Of a stretch of DNA of 64,000 nt, positions 25,231-33,464 are shown piece after piece (the stretch's first letter is position 1; each line of letters opens with the position of its first letter). The translations under genes were made by a program, and so were the position numbers. The stretch is from the NCBI RefSeq assembly GCF_034009455.1, contig NZ_CP125380.1:2803501-2867500 (forward strand), in the 5' to 3' direction. The notes under the pieces are model-generated. The model was not told the DNA's origin. It worked only from the letters and a program-made list of their open reading frames with translations, and ran no database searches. Origin of the DNA: Pseudomonas sp. P5_109 (GTDB taxonomy: Bacteria; Pseudomonadota; Gammaproteobacteria; Pseudomonadales; Pseudomonadaceae).

Positions 25231-26163
25231 TTAGCGACGCCCGAACAGATGACTTTGCGGGATGCCACGGTTGGCGGTTTGCGGGCGTTGCGCGGCGCTC
25301 AGGCGCAGGTGCAGGCGCAGCAGGTCGGCGGCGATCTCCATCTGCCCACGCTCGATCTGCGCAATGATCTGCAGGTGCTCGCGCAGGGCTTCCTGCAGGC
25401 GGTGCACGCTCACCGACGGCAGCAGGTTCGGCAGGCGGCGCAAGCCTTGGTGCTGGAGCAGGGCGTCGCTGATGAAGCGGTTGCCGCAGCTCTGGGCCAG
25501 CAGTTCGTGGAAGCTGATGTCCAGCTCGCGAAACTGCTGCAGATCGAAGTCTTCCACGGGGCGGGCGAGCAGGCTTTGCATGGCGCTGCGCAACAGTGCC
25601 AGGCGTTGCGGGTCGGCATTGAAGCTCGGGCTGAGCAGGGCTTCGGGCTCGAGGATCAGGCGGAATTTCAGGCTTTCTTCGAGGGCTGCGAGGCTGTTCA
25701 GCGACGGGCGAAACAGCCAGGACTGGCCGGGGCCGCGCTCGATGGCCTGGCTTTCGCTCAATTGCTGCAGGGCTTTTTGCGCCGCCGGCCGGCCGATGTC
25801 GTAGCGGCGCATCAGTTCGCTGATGCTGATGCTGTCGCCCAGGCGCCCGGCCATGCGGTCGCGCAGAACCGAGGCGGCCAGTTCTTCTTCCTCGGCTTGC
25901 GGCAAGGCGGCGTTGAATGCCGAGCCAGCCGGGGATGCCAACAGGGTGTAACCCTTGCCGGCCTCATGGCTCAGTAGATTCTCTTCCAGCAGCACTTTCA
26001 GTGCACCGCGAATCAGCGTGCGCGAGACCTGGAACGTGCGGGCCAGGGCCTGTTCGGCCACCGGATCGCCGGCCACCAGGCCGCTTTCCTGGGTGTGCTC
26101 GAGGATGCGCCGGGCCAGTTCGAGGTGATTGGTGCGCGGTTTTTTTTCGGCTGTCGTGCTCAA
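25231..26163 (-). CDS. GntR-family transcriptional regulator, FCD type
   Basis: A 310-residue regulator starting at 26163. The N-terminal winged helix has VAEQALARTFQVSRTLIRGALKVLLEENLL (about residues 34-63). A second winged-helix-like stretch follows near residue 110 (ISISELMRRYDIGRPAAQKALQQLSE), and the C-terminal all-helical FCD domain contains the metal/ligand residues in ELDISFHELLAQSCGN and the terminal REHLQIIAQIERG...LLRLHL. It lies at the hinge of the cluster and is divergent from the importer operon, so it most likely controls both arms in response to a carboxylated or amine metabolite. The length, with an extra winged-helix segment, is above the usual 230-250 residues for FCD regulators. 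Confidence 0.88.
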   Translation of the reverse strand: MSTTAEKKPRTNHLELARRILEHTQESGLVAGDPVAEQALARTFQVSRTLIRGALKVLLEENLLSHEAGKGYTLLASPAGSAFNAALPQAEEEELAASVLRDRMAGRLGDSISISELMRRYDIGRPAAQKALQQLSESQAIERGPGQSWLFRPSLNSLAALEESLKFRLILEPEALLSPSFNADPQRLALLRSAMQSLLARPVEDFDLQQFRELDISFHELLAQSCGNRFISDALLQHQGLRRLPNLLPSVSVHRLQEALREHLQIIAQIERGQMEIAADLLRLHLRLSAAQRPQTANRGIPQSHLFGRR

Positions 26164-26250
26164 GCGTCTTTTCTCGTTGTGAACCGCTGTGGGACTCAGT
26201 TGCTCATCTTATGTCATGCGCCGGTTGGACGTCAGGCCGGAAAAAATGCG

Positions 26251-26279
26251 TTGACATCTTTTGATACTGGTCCTAATTT
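26251..26279 (+). promoter_or_regulatory. Sigma-70-like promoter of the importer/glycosyltransferase operon
   Basis: TTGACA (26251-26256) and TAATTT (26274-26279) are separated by 17 bp, upstream of the binding-protein gene at 26363. The spacer contains ACTGGTCC, half of a possible GntR site. Position and quality make it the best candidate promoter for the long plus-strand operon. Confidence 0.6.
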
Positions 26280-26362
26280 CTAAAAAAAAACACCAGCAAT
26301 CGTTTCTCGTTTTGCCGTACTGCCTTCGAACACAACAATAAACAATCGTCGGGTGAGTATTT

Positions 26363-27418
26363 ATGAGCAAGCTGAATGATCTTCTGTGCGCGGGATTGGC
26401 CGTTTCCCTGGCGATCGCCTCACAGGCTGCAAGTGCAAAAGACATGGTGATTTCCATCTGGGACGGCTACATGGCCCCGGATGCGCTGGAGAAGTTCAAG
26501 GCTGCCAGCGGTGTGGACGTCGACAAGGCGCTGCACGCCACCAACGAAGAAATCATGGGCAAGCTGATGGCGTCCGGTGGTGAAGGTTACGACGTGGTGT
26601 TCGTCTCCTCGCCGTTCGCCGAAGTCCTGCACAAGCAGGGGCTGCTGGCGGACATCGATCCGGTCAAGGTCCCCAACCTGAAAAACCTCTACCCCGAAGC
26701 CACGCACCTGGAATATGACCAGGGCAACCGGTTCTCTGTGCCTTACACCTGGGGCACCACCGGCATCTGCTACCGCTCCGACAAGGTGACGCCGGCGCCG
26801 CAGAGCTGGAACGAGCTGCTCAATCCGAGCGATGCCCTCAAGGGCAAGGTGACGATGCTGGCCACCGACCGCTGGATGCTCGGCGCCGGTTTCCTCGCCA
26901 AGGGCTGGTCGGTCAACGACAGCGACCCTGCGCAAATCGCCGCCGTTCGCGACCAGTTGATTGCCACCAAAAAACGCATTCTGGCCTTCGACGACACCAC
27001 CTTCTATTCCAAGCTGGCCTCTGGCGAATCACTGATGGCCCACGCCTGGGACGGCTGGTGCAACTACGGCACGCAAGCCAACGCGGCGATCAAGTTCGTG
27101 GTGCCCAAGGAAGGTTCCGACCTATGGGTCGACACCATGGTCGTGCTCAAGAGTTCCAAGCACCAGGACGAAGCCTTCAAATTCGTCAACTTCATGCTGG
27201 CCAAGGAAAACCACGTCTGGGTCGCTGAAAACATCCTCTACAAAATCCCCAACCAGGCGGCCATGGCCGGGCTGTCCGCAGACCTGCTCAAGCAATACCC
27301 CAACCTGACCATCGCCCCGAGCGAGCTGGTGAAGATGGAGCAATTGCGCGACCTCGGCGGCACCACGCAAAAGGCCTACACCCGCGCCGTCACCGAAATC
27401 ATGGCGGCGCAGAACTAA
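26363..27418 (+). CDS. PotD-type periplasmic binding protein
   Basis: A 351-residue exported protein starting at ATG 26363. The signal peptide covers about residues 1-25 (ASQAASA, then KDMVISIWDGYM). The mature domain has the class D features GEGYDVVFVSSPFAEVL, FSVPYTWGTTGICYRSDKV and SLMAHAWDGWCNYG; the last two line the ligand pocket in putrescine/spermidine binding proteins. It is the first gene of a complete importer (binding protein, two permeases, ATPase) and of the cluster's plus-strand operon. A polyamine or other organic cation is the probable ligand, but an aromatic or amino-sugar amine cannot be excluded. Confidence 0.9.
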   Translation: MSKLNDLLCAGLAVSLAIASQAASAKDMVISIWDGYMAPDALEKFKAASGVDVDKALHATNEEIMGKLMASGGEGYDVVFVSSPFAEVLHKQGLLADIDPVKVPNLKNLYPEATHLEYDQGNRFSVPYTWGTTGICYRSDKVTPAPQSWNELLNPSDALKGKVTMLATDRWMLGAGFLAKGWSVNDSDPAQIAAVRDQLIATKKRILAFDDTTFYSKLASGESLMAHAWDGWCNYGTQANAAIKFVVPKEGSDLWVDTMVVLKSSKHQDEAFKFVNFMLAKENHVWVAENILYKIPNQAAMAGLSADLLKQYPNLTIAPSELVKMEQLRDLGGTTQKAYTRAVTEIMAAQN

Positions 27419-27500
27419 CGCCGCATCGATTCGAGGCATGCCCGGCATGCCTCGCCACGCTCGCAAGCCGCCTCTGTCCTGAGGCGGGAGGATAGGGTTA

Positions 27501-28361
27501 ATGAGTGCTTTGCATGCTGACAGGCGTCTGTCGGCCTGGCTTCTTGCGCCCGGCTTTGGCTGGCTGCTGATGTTCCTGGTGATTCCGTGCCTGCTGGTGC
27601 TGGTCTACAGCTTCGTCGAACGCGGTGCCTATGGCGGCATCGACTGGTTGTTCACCTGGGAAAACTACCAGCGCGCATTCGATCCGCTGTACCTGGGCAT
27701 CCTGCTCAAGTCGGCGAAGATCGCCGGGCTGGCCACGCTGTTCGCGGTGCTGATCGGTTACCCGGCGGCCTATGCGATTGCCCGGGCGCCACGGCGGCGT
27801 CAGGCGGTGTATCTGTTTTTGGTGATGCTGCCGTTCTGGAGCAACTACCTGATCCGCACCTACGCCTGGATCGTCCTGCTCAACCGCGAAGGCCTGATCA
27901 ACCGCCTGCTGCAAGTGTTCGGCTACAGCGGCGAACCCATCAGCCTGCTGTACACCGAATCGTCCGTGGTGCTGGGGCTGGTCTACAACTACATCCCCTT
28001 CGTGATCCTGGCGATTTTCTCGTCGCTGTCGCGGATCAACAACGAACTCTGGGACGCCTCCAAAGACCTCGGCGCCTCAGGCTGGATGACCTTTCGCCGG
28101 ATCATCCTGCCGCTGAGCGTGCCGGGTATCGCGGCGGGCGCGGTGTTTGTCTTCGTGCTGAGCATCGGCAACTTCATCACCGCCGACCTGTTGGGCGGCA
28201 AGCAGGTGCAGATGGTCGGCAACCTGATCTACTCGCAATTCCTCACGGCGCGGGACTGGCCGTTCGGCGCGGCGCTGAGCTTCTTCCTGATCGCGATCAT
28301 GCTGATCCTGTTGTTCATCCAGGCCCTGGTGGCCCGTCGTGCAGAAGGGGCGCGCTCATGA
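27501..28361 (+). CDS. PotB-type ABC permease
   Basis: A 286-residue permease with about six membrane helices, starting at ATG 27501. The N-terminal helix is WLLMFLVIPCLLVLVYSF. The EAA coupling loop reads LWDASKDLGASGWMTFRRIILP, typical of PotB. It follows the binding-protein gene after an 82-bp gap rich in short inverted repeats and overlaps the PotC-type gene by 4 bp (ATGA). Together with that permease it forms the inner-membrane channel of the importer. Confidence 0.9.
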   Translation: MSALHADRRLSAWLLAPGFGWLLMFLVIPCLLVLVYSFVERGAYGGIDWLFTWENYQRAFDPLYLGILLKSAKIAGLATLFAVLIGYPAAYAIARAPRRRQAVYLFLVMLPFWSNYLIRTYAWIVLLNREGLINRLLQVFGYSGEPISLLYTESSVVLGLVYNYIPFVILAIFSSLSRINNELWDASKDLGASGWMTFRRIILPLSVPGIAAGAVFVFVLSIGNFITADLLGGKQVQMVGNLIYSQFLTARDWPFGAALSFFLIAIMLILLFIQALVARRAEGARS

Positions 28362-29164
28362 GTCAGCCACGTTCTGTCAGCGCCACCGTGCTCGGTTCGC
28401 ACCTGGGGCTGGTGTACGCCTTCCTTTATATACCGATCCTGGTGTTGATCCTGCTGTCGTTCAACAAGTCCGGTTTGCCCACCGCCTGGGGCGGCGTCTC
28501 GCTGAAATGGTACGCGGCGCTGGCGCACAACACGGCGATCCTGTCGGCGGCGCTCAACACCCTGATCGTTGCCTTGTCGGCGACCTTCATTGCCTGCGTG
28601 CTCGGCACCTTCCTGGCGCTGGGCATCGAGTTGCGCCGCAAGGACAACCACAAGGGCCAGGTGGTCGACACCTTGCTGATGGCGCCGATGATCATTCCCG
28701 ACATCGTGCTGGCGATTGCGCTGCTGAGCTTTTTCAACCTGCTCAAGGTCGGCCTGGGGCTGCACTCGATTATCATCAGCCACGCCGTGTTCAACATCGC
28801 CTTCGTCTGCGCGGTGGTGCGCACGCGGCTCAAGCACTTCGACTATTCGATTCTCGAAGCCTCGATCGACCTCGGCGCGGGCTGGTTCACCACCTTGCGC
28901 CGGGTGCTGTTGCCGGTGATTTTCCCCGGCGTGCTGGCCGGTGGATTGCTGTCGTTCACCCTGTCGGTGGACGAATTCATCATCGCCTTTTTCAACTCCG
29001 GTTCCGGCCAGGCCTCGACCACGTTGCCCATGCAGATCTACGCCATGATCCGCTTCGGCGTCACCCCGGAAATCAATGCTCTGGCGACGCTGGTGATGCT
29101 GGTCAGCATCACCGCGCTGCTGGCTTCGCAGCGTCTCAACAAGGCTCCTCGCACCCATGAATAA
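28358..29164 (+). CDS. PotC-type ABC permease
   Basis: A 268-residue permease starting at ATG 28358, inside a longer open frame that overlaps the preceding permease and is not real upstream of this point. Six membrane helices are visible. The coupling loop is EASIDLGAGWFTTLRRVLLPVIFPG, and DTLLMAPMIIPDIVLAIAL is the usual PotC mid-segment. The 4-bp overlap with PotB and an 8-bp overlap with the ATPase gene mark tight co-translation. It partners the PotB-like protein in amine uptake. Confidence 0.9.
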   Translation: MSQPRSVSATVLGSHLGLVYAFLYIPILVLILLSFNKSGLPTAWGGVSLKWYAALAHNTAILSAALNTLIVALSATFIACVLGTFLALGIELRRKDNHKGQVVDTLLMAPMIIPDIVLAIALLSFFNLLKVGLGLHSIIISHAVFNIAFVCAVVRTRLKHFDYSILEASIDLGAGWFTTLRRVLLPVIFPGVLAGGLLSFTLSVDEFIIAFFNSGSGQASTTLPMQIYAMIRFGVTPEINALATLVMLVSITALLASQRLNKAPRTHE

Positions 29165-30236
29165 CTCATCCGCGGTACTGATCCTGGATAAGGTCAGCAA
29201 GTCTTATGGCAACGGTCTGGCGGTCAACGAGGTGTCGCTGAGCATCCGCGAGAACGAGTTCTTCGCGCTGCTCGGGCCGTCCGGCTGCGGCAAGACCACG
29301 CTGTTGCGCATGCTCGCCGGTTTCGAAACCCCCAGCGGTGGCTGCATCTATCTGGACGGCAACGACATCTCGCCGCTGCCGGCGAACAAGCGGCCGCTGA
29401 ACCTGATGTTCCAGTCCTACGCGCTGTTCCCCAACATGACCGTGCGCAAGAACATTGCCTACGGCCTGGAGATGGAGCGCCTGCCGGAGAGCGAAATCCG
29501 CCGGCGGGTCGATGAAGTGCTGAGCACCGCGCAGCTGGGTGAACTGGCCGAACGCAAGCCCGATCAACTCTCCGGCGGCCAGCGTCAGCGGGTGGCGCTG
29601 GCCCGGGCCCTGGTCAAGCGACCACGGGTGTTGCTGCTCGACGAACCCTTGGGCGCCCTCGACAAGAAGCTGCGGGAAAAGATGCAGCTGGAACTCAAGC
29701 GCCTGCAACACGAGAGCGGCATCACCTTCATCATCGTCACCCACGACCAGGAAGAAGCCCTGGTGATGTCCGACCGCATGGCCGTGCTCGACGGCGGCAA
29801 GGTCTGCCAGTGCGGCAGCCCGACCGAGCTCTACGAAAACCCCAACAGCCGTTTTGTCGCCAACTTCATCGGCGTCAGCAACCTGCTCGAAGGCGTGCGC
29901 ACCGGTCAACACTCGGTGCGGGTCAACGGCCAGGAACTGAGCGTGGAAACCGACGCGCCGCTGGTGAGCGGCCAGGCCGTTGCCGTGGTGGTGCGCCCCG
30001 AGCGCCTGCAAGTGCTGACGGAGCAGGGCGGCGAATGCGCCAATCAGGTCAGCGGCAAGATCGTCGAAGTCGCCTACCACGGCCTCGACACCAACCTGCA
30101 CGTGCAGACTCCGCTCAGCGACAAACCGCTGATCGTGCGCGTGCCGTCCTCACAGTTCGAATTCGCCCATTTTGCAATCGACACGACCATCCGGCTGGGC
30201 TGGCAGGCCCGGCATGCCCGCGTATTGACACGCTGA
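29157..30236 (+). CDS. PotA-type ABC transporter ATPase
   Basis: A 359-residue ATPase starting at ATG 29157. Walker A is LLGPSGCGKTTLLRMLAG, the signature is LSGGQRQRVALARAL, Walker B is RVLLLDEPLGALD, and the H-loop is in FIIVTHDQEEALVMSD. The C-terminal third (from about residue 245) is a TOBE-type regulatory domain with VVVRPERLQVL, as in PotA/FbpC-group ATPases. It powers the importer encoded just upstream; 32 bp separate its stop from the glycosyltransferase 2 start, so import and glycosyl transfer are probably transcribed together. Confidence 0.92.
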   Translation: MNNSSAVLILDKVSKSYGNGLAVNEVSLSIRENEFFALLGPSGCGKTTLLRMLAGFETPSGGCIYLDGNDISPLPANKRPLNLMFQSYALFPNMTVRKNIAYGLEMERLPESEIRRRVDEVLSTAQLGELAERKPDQLSGGQRQRVALARALVKRPRVLLLDEPLGALDKKLREKMQLELKRLQHESGITFIIVTHDQEEALVMSDRMAVLDGGKVCQCGSPTELYENPNSRFVANFIGVSNLLEGVRTGQHSVRVNGQELSVETDAPLVSGQAVAVVVRPERLQVLTEQGGECANQVSGKIVEVAYHGLDTNLHVQTPLSDKPLIVRVPSSQFEFAHFAIDTTIRLGWQARHARVLTR

Positions 30237-30268
30237 ACAATAAAAAGACCAGGCAGGAGCAGCACTCG

Positions 30269-31552
30269 ATGAAACAGAAAGTGATCGCATTCTTTCCGGA
30301 AGCCGCCTACGGCCCGGCGCTGAACTCAGTGGGTATCGCCCAGGCCTGTGAAGCCCTGGGCCACAAGGCGGTGTTCCTCACCGACCCGGGCATGAGCGGT
30401 GTGTACGCCGGTTATGGTTTCGAAGAGCACATGGTCAACATGTCGGCGCCGATGCCGGCCGAGGAGATGGCCCGCTACTGGGTGGATTTCATCAACGGCC
30501 ACATCCCGAACTTCCGCAAGTCGCCGCTCGAGCAGATCGACAACTACGTCAAGGAATGCTGGGCGGCCATTGTCGAAACCGCAAAGTGGGCACAAAAGGA
30601 CCTGCCGGCGGTGCTGGACAAGGTCAAGCCCGACCTGATCTGCGTCGACAACGTGATCCTGTTTCCGGCGATCAAGCAGTACGGCAAGCCGTGGGTGCGG
30701 ATCATTTCCTGCTCGGAAAACGAGATCGAAGACCCGGATATCCCGCCGCACCTGTCGGGCATGAGCATCGACGACAAGGCCGGCCACGCGCAATTCCGCC
30801 AGCGCTTTGAGGAAGTGGTCGGGCCGATCCACGAGGACTTCAACCAGTTCCTCCAGGCCCATGGCGAGCAGCCGTATCCGCTGGGCACGTTCTTTGAAAC
30901 CTCGCCGTTCATGAACTTGCTGCTGTACCCGGATGCGGTCAAGTTCGACCGCCGCCATCCGTTGCCGGCCGAGCGTTTCCATTACCTGCAAGGCTGCGTG
31001 CGCCACGACACGCCGTACGAGATTCCGCGGTTCCGTGCGAACAACGACAAGCCGCTGCTGTACGCCAGCTTCGGCAGCCTCGGTTCCGGCGATGTCGAGC
31101 TGCTCAAGCGCCTGATCGAGGCGGTGGGCAAGCTGCCGTACCGGGCGCTGTTCAACGTCGGCGAGCACCTGGATGAGTACCCGGACCTGCCGGACAACGT
31201 GCAGATTTCCAACTGGTTCCCGCAGCCGTCGGTGATTGCCCAGGTCGACGCGGTGATCCACCACGGCGGCAACAACAGCTTCACCGAGTGCCTGTTCTTC
31301 GGCAAACCGGCGATCGTCATGTCCTACGTCTGGGACGGCCACGACAACGCCATGCGCGCTGAAGAAAGCGGCCACGGCTTCAAGCTCGACCGTTATGAGT
31401 GGAGCGAAGAACAGCTCGCAGAAAAACTCCACGCGTGCCTCAACGACGAGGCGATGCGCCAACGCCTGCAGCGCACCAGCGTGCAGATGCAATCCCGCAA
31501 GGGGCCGCAAGACGCGGCCGCGATTCTCGACAAGGTGCTCAACGATGCCTGA
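30269..31552 (+). CDS. UGT-type glycosyltransferase 2 (GT-B fold)
   Basis: A 427-residue GT1-like enzyme starting at ATG 30269, preceded by GCAGGAGCAG. It shares length and nearly all motifs with glycosyltransferase 1: the N-terminal FFPEAAYGPALNSVGIAQ, the central CVDNVILFPAIKQYG, the donor-domain strand LLYASFGSLGSGD and the signature VDAVIHHGGNNSFTECLFFG followed by YVWDGHDNAMRAEE. It is cytosolic, without membrane segments. The gene overlaps cupin 2 by 8 bp. Two diverged copies of one glycosyltransferase, each coupled to a cupin, suggest sequential or alternative transfer onto related acceptors. Donor and acceptor are not known. Confidence 0.9.
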   Translation: MKQKVIAFFPEAAYGPALNSVGIAQACEALGHKAVFLTDPGMSGVYAGYGFEEHMVNMSAPMPAEEMARYWVDFINGHIPNFRKSPLEQIDNYVKECWAAIVETAKWAQKDLPAVLDKVKPDLICVDNVILFPAIKQYGKPWVRIISCSENEIEDPDIPPHLSGMSIDDKAGHAQFRQRFEEVVGPIHEDFNQFLQAHGEQPYPLGTFFETSPFMNLLLYPDAVKFDRRHPLPAERFHYLQGCVRHDTPYEIPRFRANNDKPLLYASFGSLGSGDVELLKRLIEAVGKLPYRALFNVGEHLDEYPDLPDNVQISNWFPQPSVIAQVDAVIHHGGNNSFTECLFFGKPAIVMSYVWDGHDNAMRAEESGHGFKLDRYEWSEEQLAEKLHACLNDEAMRQRLQRTSVQMQSRKGPQDAAAILDKVLNDA

Positions 31553-31913
31553 TTCATCCACCACGGCGGGTATCACGCCGTACCTCGAAGCCGTCAGCAG
31601 CCGCACCGACCTGGTGGACTGGGGCGTGCAGAGCGACGCCGTCGAAGGCGTCTCGCATTCCAGCGGGCGCTTGCTGTTCAAGGGGCCGAACAACAGTCCT
31701 GAAACCGGATTGTGGGTGTGTACCCCTGGGCGCTGGCGGCTGTCGATTCCCCGGGACGAGTTGTGCCATTTCATCGCCGGGCACGCGACCTACCGCCATG
31801 ACAACGGCGAAGTGATCGAGGTGCGCCCCAACACCCTGGTGCTGTTCCCGGCCGGATGGACGGGTGAATGCGACGTCCGCGAAACCCTGCGCAACGTTTA
31901 CATGCTGGCCTGA
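31545..31913 (+). CDS. Cupin-domain protein, DUF861-like (cluster cupin 2)
   Basis: A 122-residue single-domain cupin starting at ATG 31545, overlapping the glycosyltransferase 2 stop by 8 bp in another frame. The domain includes LLFKGPNNSPETGLWVCTPG, SIPRDELCHFIAGHATYRHDNGE (motif 1 with E, H) and EVRPNTLVLFPAGWTGECDV (motif 2), ending VRETLRNVYML. It is about half identical by eye to cupin 3, which follows after a REP element, so the pair arose by local duplication. The EutQ/DUF861 group contains enzymes and carrier-like proteins; function here is unknown. Confidence 0.85.
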   Translation: MPDSSTTAGITPYLEAVSSRTDLVDWGVQSDAVEGVSHSSGRLLFKGPNNSPETGLWVCTPGRWRLSIPRDELCHFIAGHATYRHDNGEVIEVRPNTLVLFPAGWTGECDVRETLRNVYMLA

Positions 31914-31917
31914 ACTT

Positions 31918-32008
31918 TGTAGGAGCCGACTTGCTGGCGATGGCGGTACGTCGGGCGACATATGTGTCGACAGTCCCGGCGCTATCGCCAGCAAGCCGGC
32001 TCCTACAG
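31918..32008. repeat. REP element inside the operon
   Basis: TGTAGGAGCCGACTTGCTGG and the closing CCAGCAAGCCGGCTCCTACA form a REP pair in the 127-bp gap between cupins 2 and 3. It may act as an mRNA-stabilising or attenuating hairpin between the upstream and downstream halves of the operon. Confidence 0.85.
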
Positions 32009-32040
32009 GTCCGAGAATGACAATTTACTGGAGAAAATAA

Positions 32041-32385
32041 ATGACTACCCCGTTTCTGTACGACCCGCTGAGCATCACCGACGTCAAGGATTGGGGCGTG
32101 ATCCCGACCATGCTTGAAGGCGAATCCCGTGTTTCCGGCGTGGTGCTGCACAAAGGCCCCGAAGGCCAGTCCGAATGCGGCATCTGGATCTGCACCCCCG
32201 GCAAGTGGTTCTGCCACGTCACCAGCGACGAGTTCTGCCACTTCCTCGAAGGTCGCTGCACTTACGTCCACGAGTCCGGTGAAGTGATCGAGATCAAGCC
32301 AGACACCGCCGCCTTCTTCCGCAAGGACTGGAAAGGCGTGTGTACCGTCCACGAGACCGTGAAAAAGGTCTACATGATCCGGTGA
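32041..32385 (+). CDS. Cupin-domain protein, DUF861-like (cluster cupin 3)
   Basis: A 114-residue cupin starting at ATG 32041, with GGAG seven bases upstream. Motifs: VVLHKGPEGQSECGIWICTPG, then VTSDEFCHFLEGRCTYVHESGE (motif 1) and EIKPDTAAFFRKDWKGVCTV (motif 2), ending VHETVKKVYMIR. It parallels cupin 2 over its whole length. Only 5 bp separate its stop from the kinase gene. Three paralogous cupins in one 15-kb cluster is unusual and suggests they act on, or sense, the cluster's own metabolites. Confidence 0.85.
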   Translation: MTTPFLYDPLSITDVKDWGVIPTMLEGESRVSGVVLHKGPEGQSECGIWICTPGKWFCHVTSDEFCHFLEGRCTYVHESGEVIEIKPDTAAFFRKDWKGVCTVHETVKKVYMIR

Positions 32386-32390
32386 CTGCC

Positions 32391-33464
32391 ATGACAGATG
32401 CACTGGCGCAATTGCCAACCCGTGAGGACCAGCGCGCCGCCTTCCTGGCCCGCGCCGGTTTTGCCGGGGCCTTGCTGGTCGCCTTGCCGGCGGATGCTTC
32501 GACCCGGCGTTATTTCCGCCTGGACGGTGCCGGCCTGTTGCTGATGGATTCGCCGCCACACAGCGAACCCATCGGCCCGTTCGTGCGGATCGCCCGGCAG
32601 TTGCAGGGGCTGGGCCTGTCCGCGCCGGCCTTGCTGGAAGTGGACGAGGTGGCGGGGCTGGCGCTGATCGAGGATTTTGGTCACGACACCTACACCCGGC
32701 TGCTGCTGGCCGGGCATTCGGAGTCGGCGTTGTATCACCTGGCGGTCGATACGCTGGTGGCGTTGCATCGCGCAGCGCCCGCCGCGGAGCTGGCGCCTTA
32801 CGACGAGCAGCGACTGGCGGCCGAGTACGCACTCTTTATTGATTGGTACGTGCCGCTGTTGATCGGCAAAGAGGCGGCACTGGCCCTGCGCGATGAGTAT
32901 CTGGCGCTGTTCGCCGTTGCCTGCCTCGACGTCTCAAAACGTCGCGAAGCCCTGGTGCTGCGCGACTTTCATGTCGACAACCTGATGCTGCTGCAAGGCC
33001 GCGAAGGCGTCGCGGCCTGCGGCTTGCTGGATTTCCAGGACGCGCTGGCCGGGGCGGCGGCCTATGACTTGATGTCACTGCTCGAAGACGCCCGTCGTGA
33101 TGTGCCGGAGGCGCTGCGGGTGGCCCTGATCAGCCATTACCTGTTGCAGCGCCCGGAGCTGGATGCGCCGGGTTTTCTCGAAGATTACCGGCGCCTGGCT
33201 GCCCAGCGTCACGCCAAGGTGCTGGGGATTTTCGTGCGCCTGGCCGGCCGGGACGGCAAGCACGGTTACCTGGCGCACTTGCCGCGCACCCTCGGTCTGT
33301 TTATCCGCGCCCTGGACGCCGAGGCCTTTGCGCCGCTGCGCCAGTGGCTTGACCGGCACGTGCCGGGCTGGCGTGCGGAACTGCCCGCCGAGACCCTGGC
33401 GACATTGCGTGAAACCCCTTATCGATTGGTTCAAGGATCATCCCATGGCCACGTTCAACACTGA
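32391..33464 (+). CDS. AmgK-like sugar kinase (APH fold)
   Basis: A 357-residue phosphotransferase starting at ATG 32391. The catalytic loop is VLRDFHVDNLMLL (Asp as base, Asn as metal ligand) and the second metal-binding segment is CGLLDFQDALAGAAAYDLMSLLEDA, both in the form seen in the COG3178 group that includes AmgK, the anomeric kinase for N-acetylmuramic acid and N-acetylglucosamine. The N-terminal ALPADASTRRYFRLDG also matches that group. In the AmgK-MurU salvage route, the kinase product (sugar 1-phosphate) is passed to a nucleotidyltransferase; here a GlmU-like nucleotidyltransferase is encoded 1.5 kb downstream. The sugar cannot be named. Its 3' end overlaps the aldehyde dehydrogenase gene by 20 bp. 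Confidence 0.85.
   Translation: MTDALAQLPTREDQRAAFLARAGFAGALLVALPADASTRRYFRLDGAGLLLMDSPPHSEPIGPFVRIARQLQGLGLSAPALLEVDEVAGLALIEDFGHDTYTRLLLAGHSESALYHLAVDTLVALHRAAPAAELAPYDEQRLAAEYALFIDWYVPLLIGKEAALALRDEYLALFAVACLDVSKRREALVLRDFHVDNLMLLQGREGVAACGLLDFQDALAGAAAYDLMSLLEDARRDVPEALRVALISHYLLQRPELDAPGFLEDYRRLAAQRHAKVLGIFVRLAGRDGKHGYLAHLPRTLGLFIRALDAEAFAPLRQWLDRHVPGWRAELPAETLATLRETPYRLVQGSSHGHVQH

Noticed and set aside
27587..28357. Upstream extension of the PotC-type permease frame
   Set aside because: The extension is Arg/Pro-rich shadow sequence of the PotB-type gene; the real start is the overlapping ATGA at 28358.
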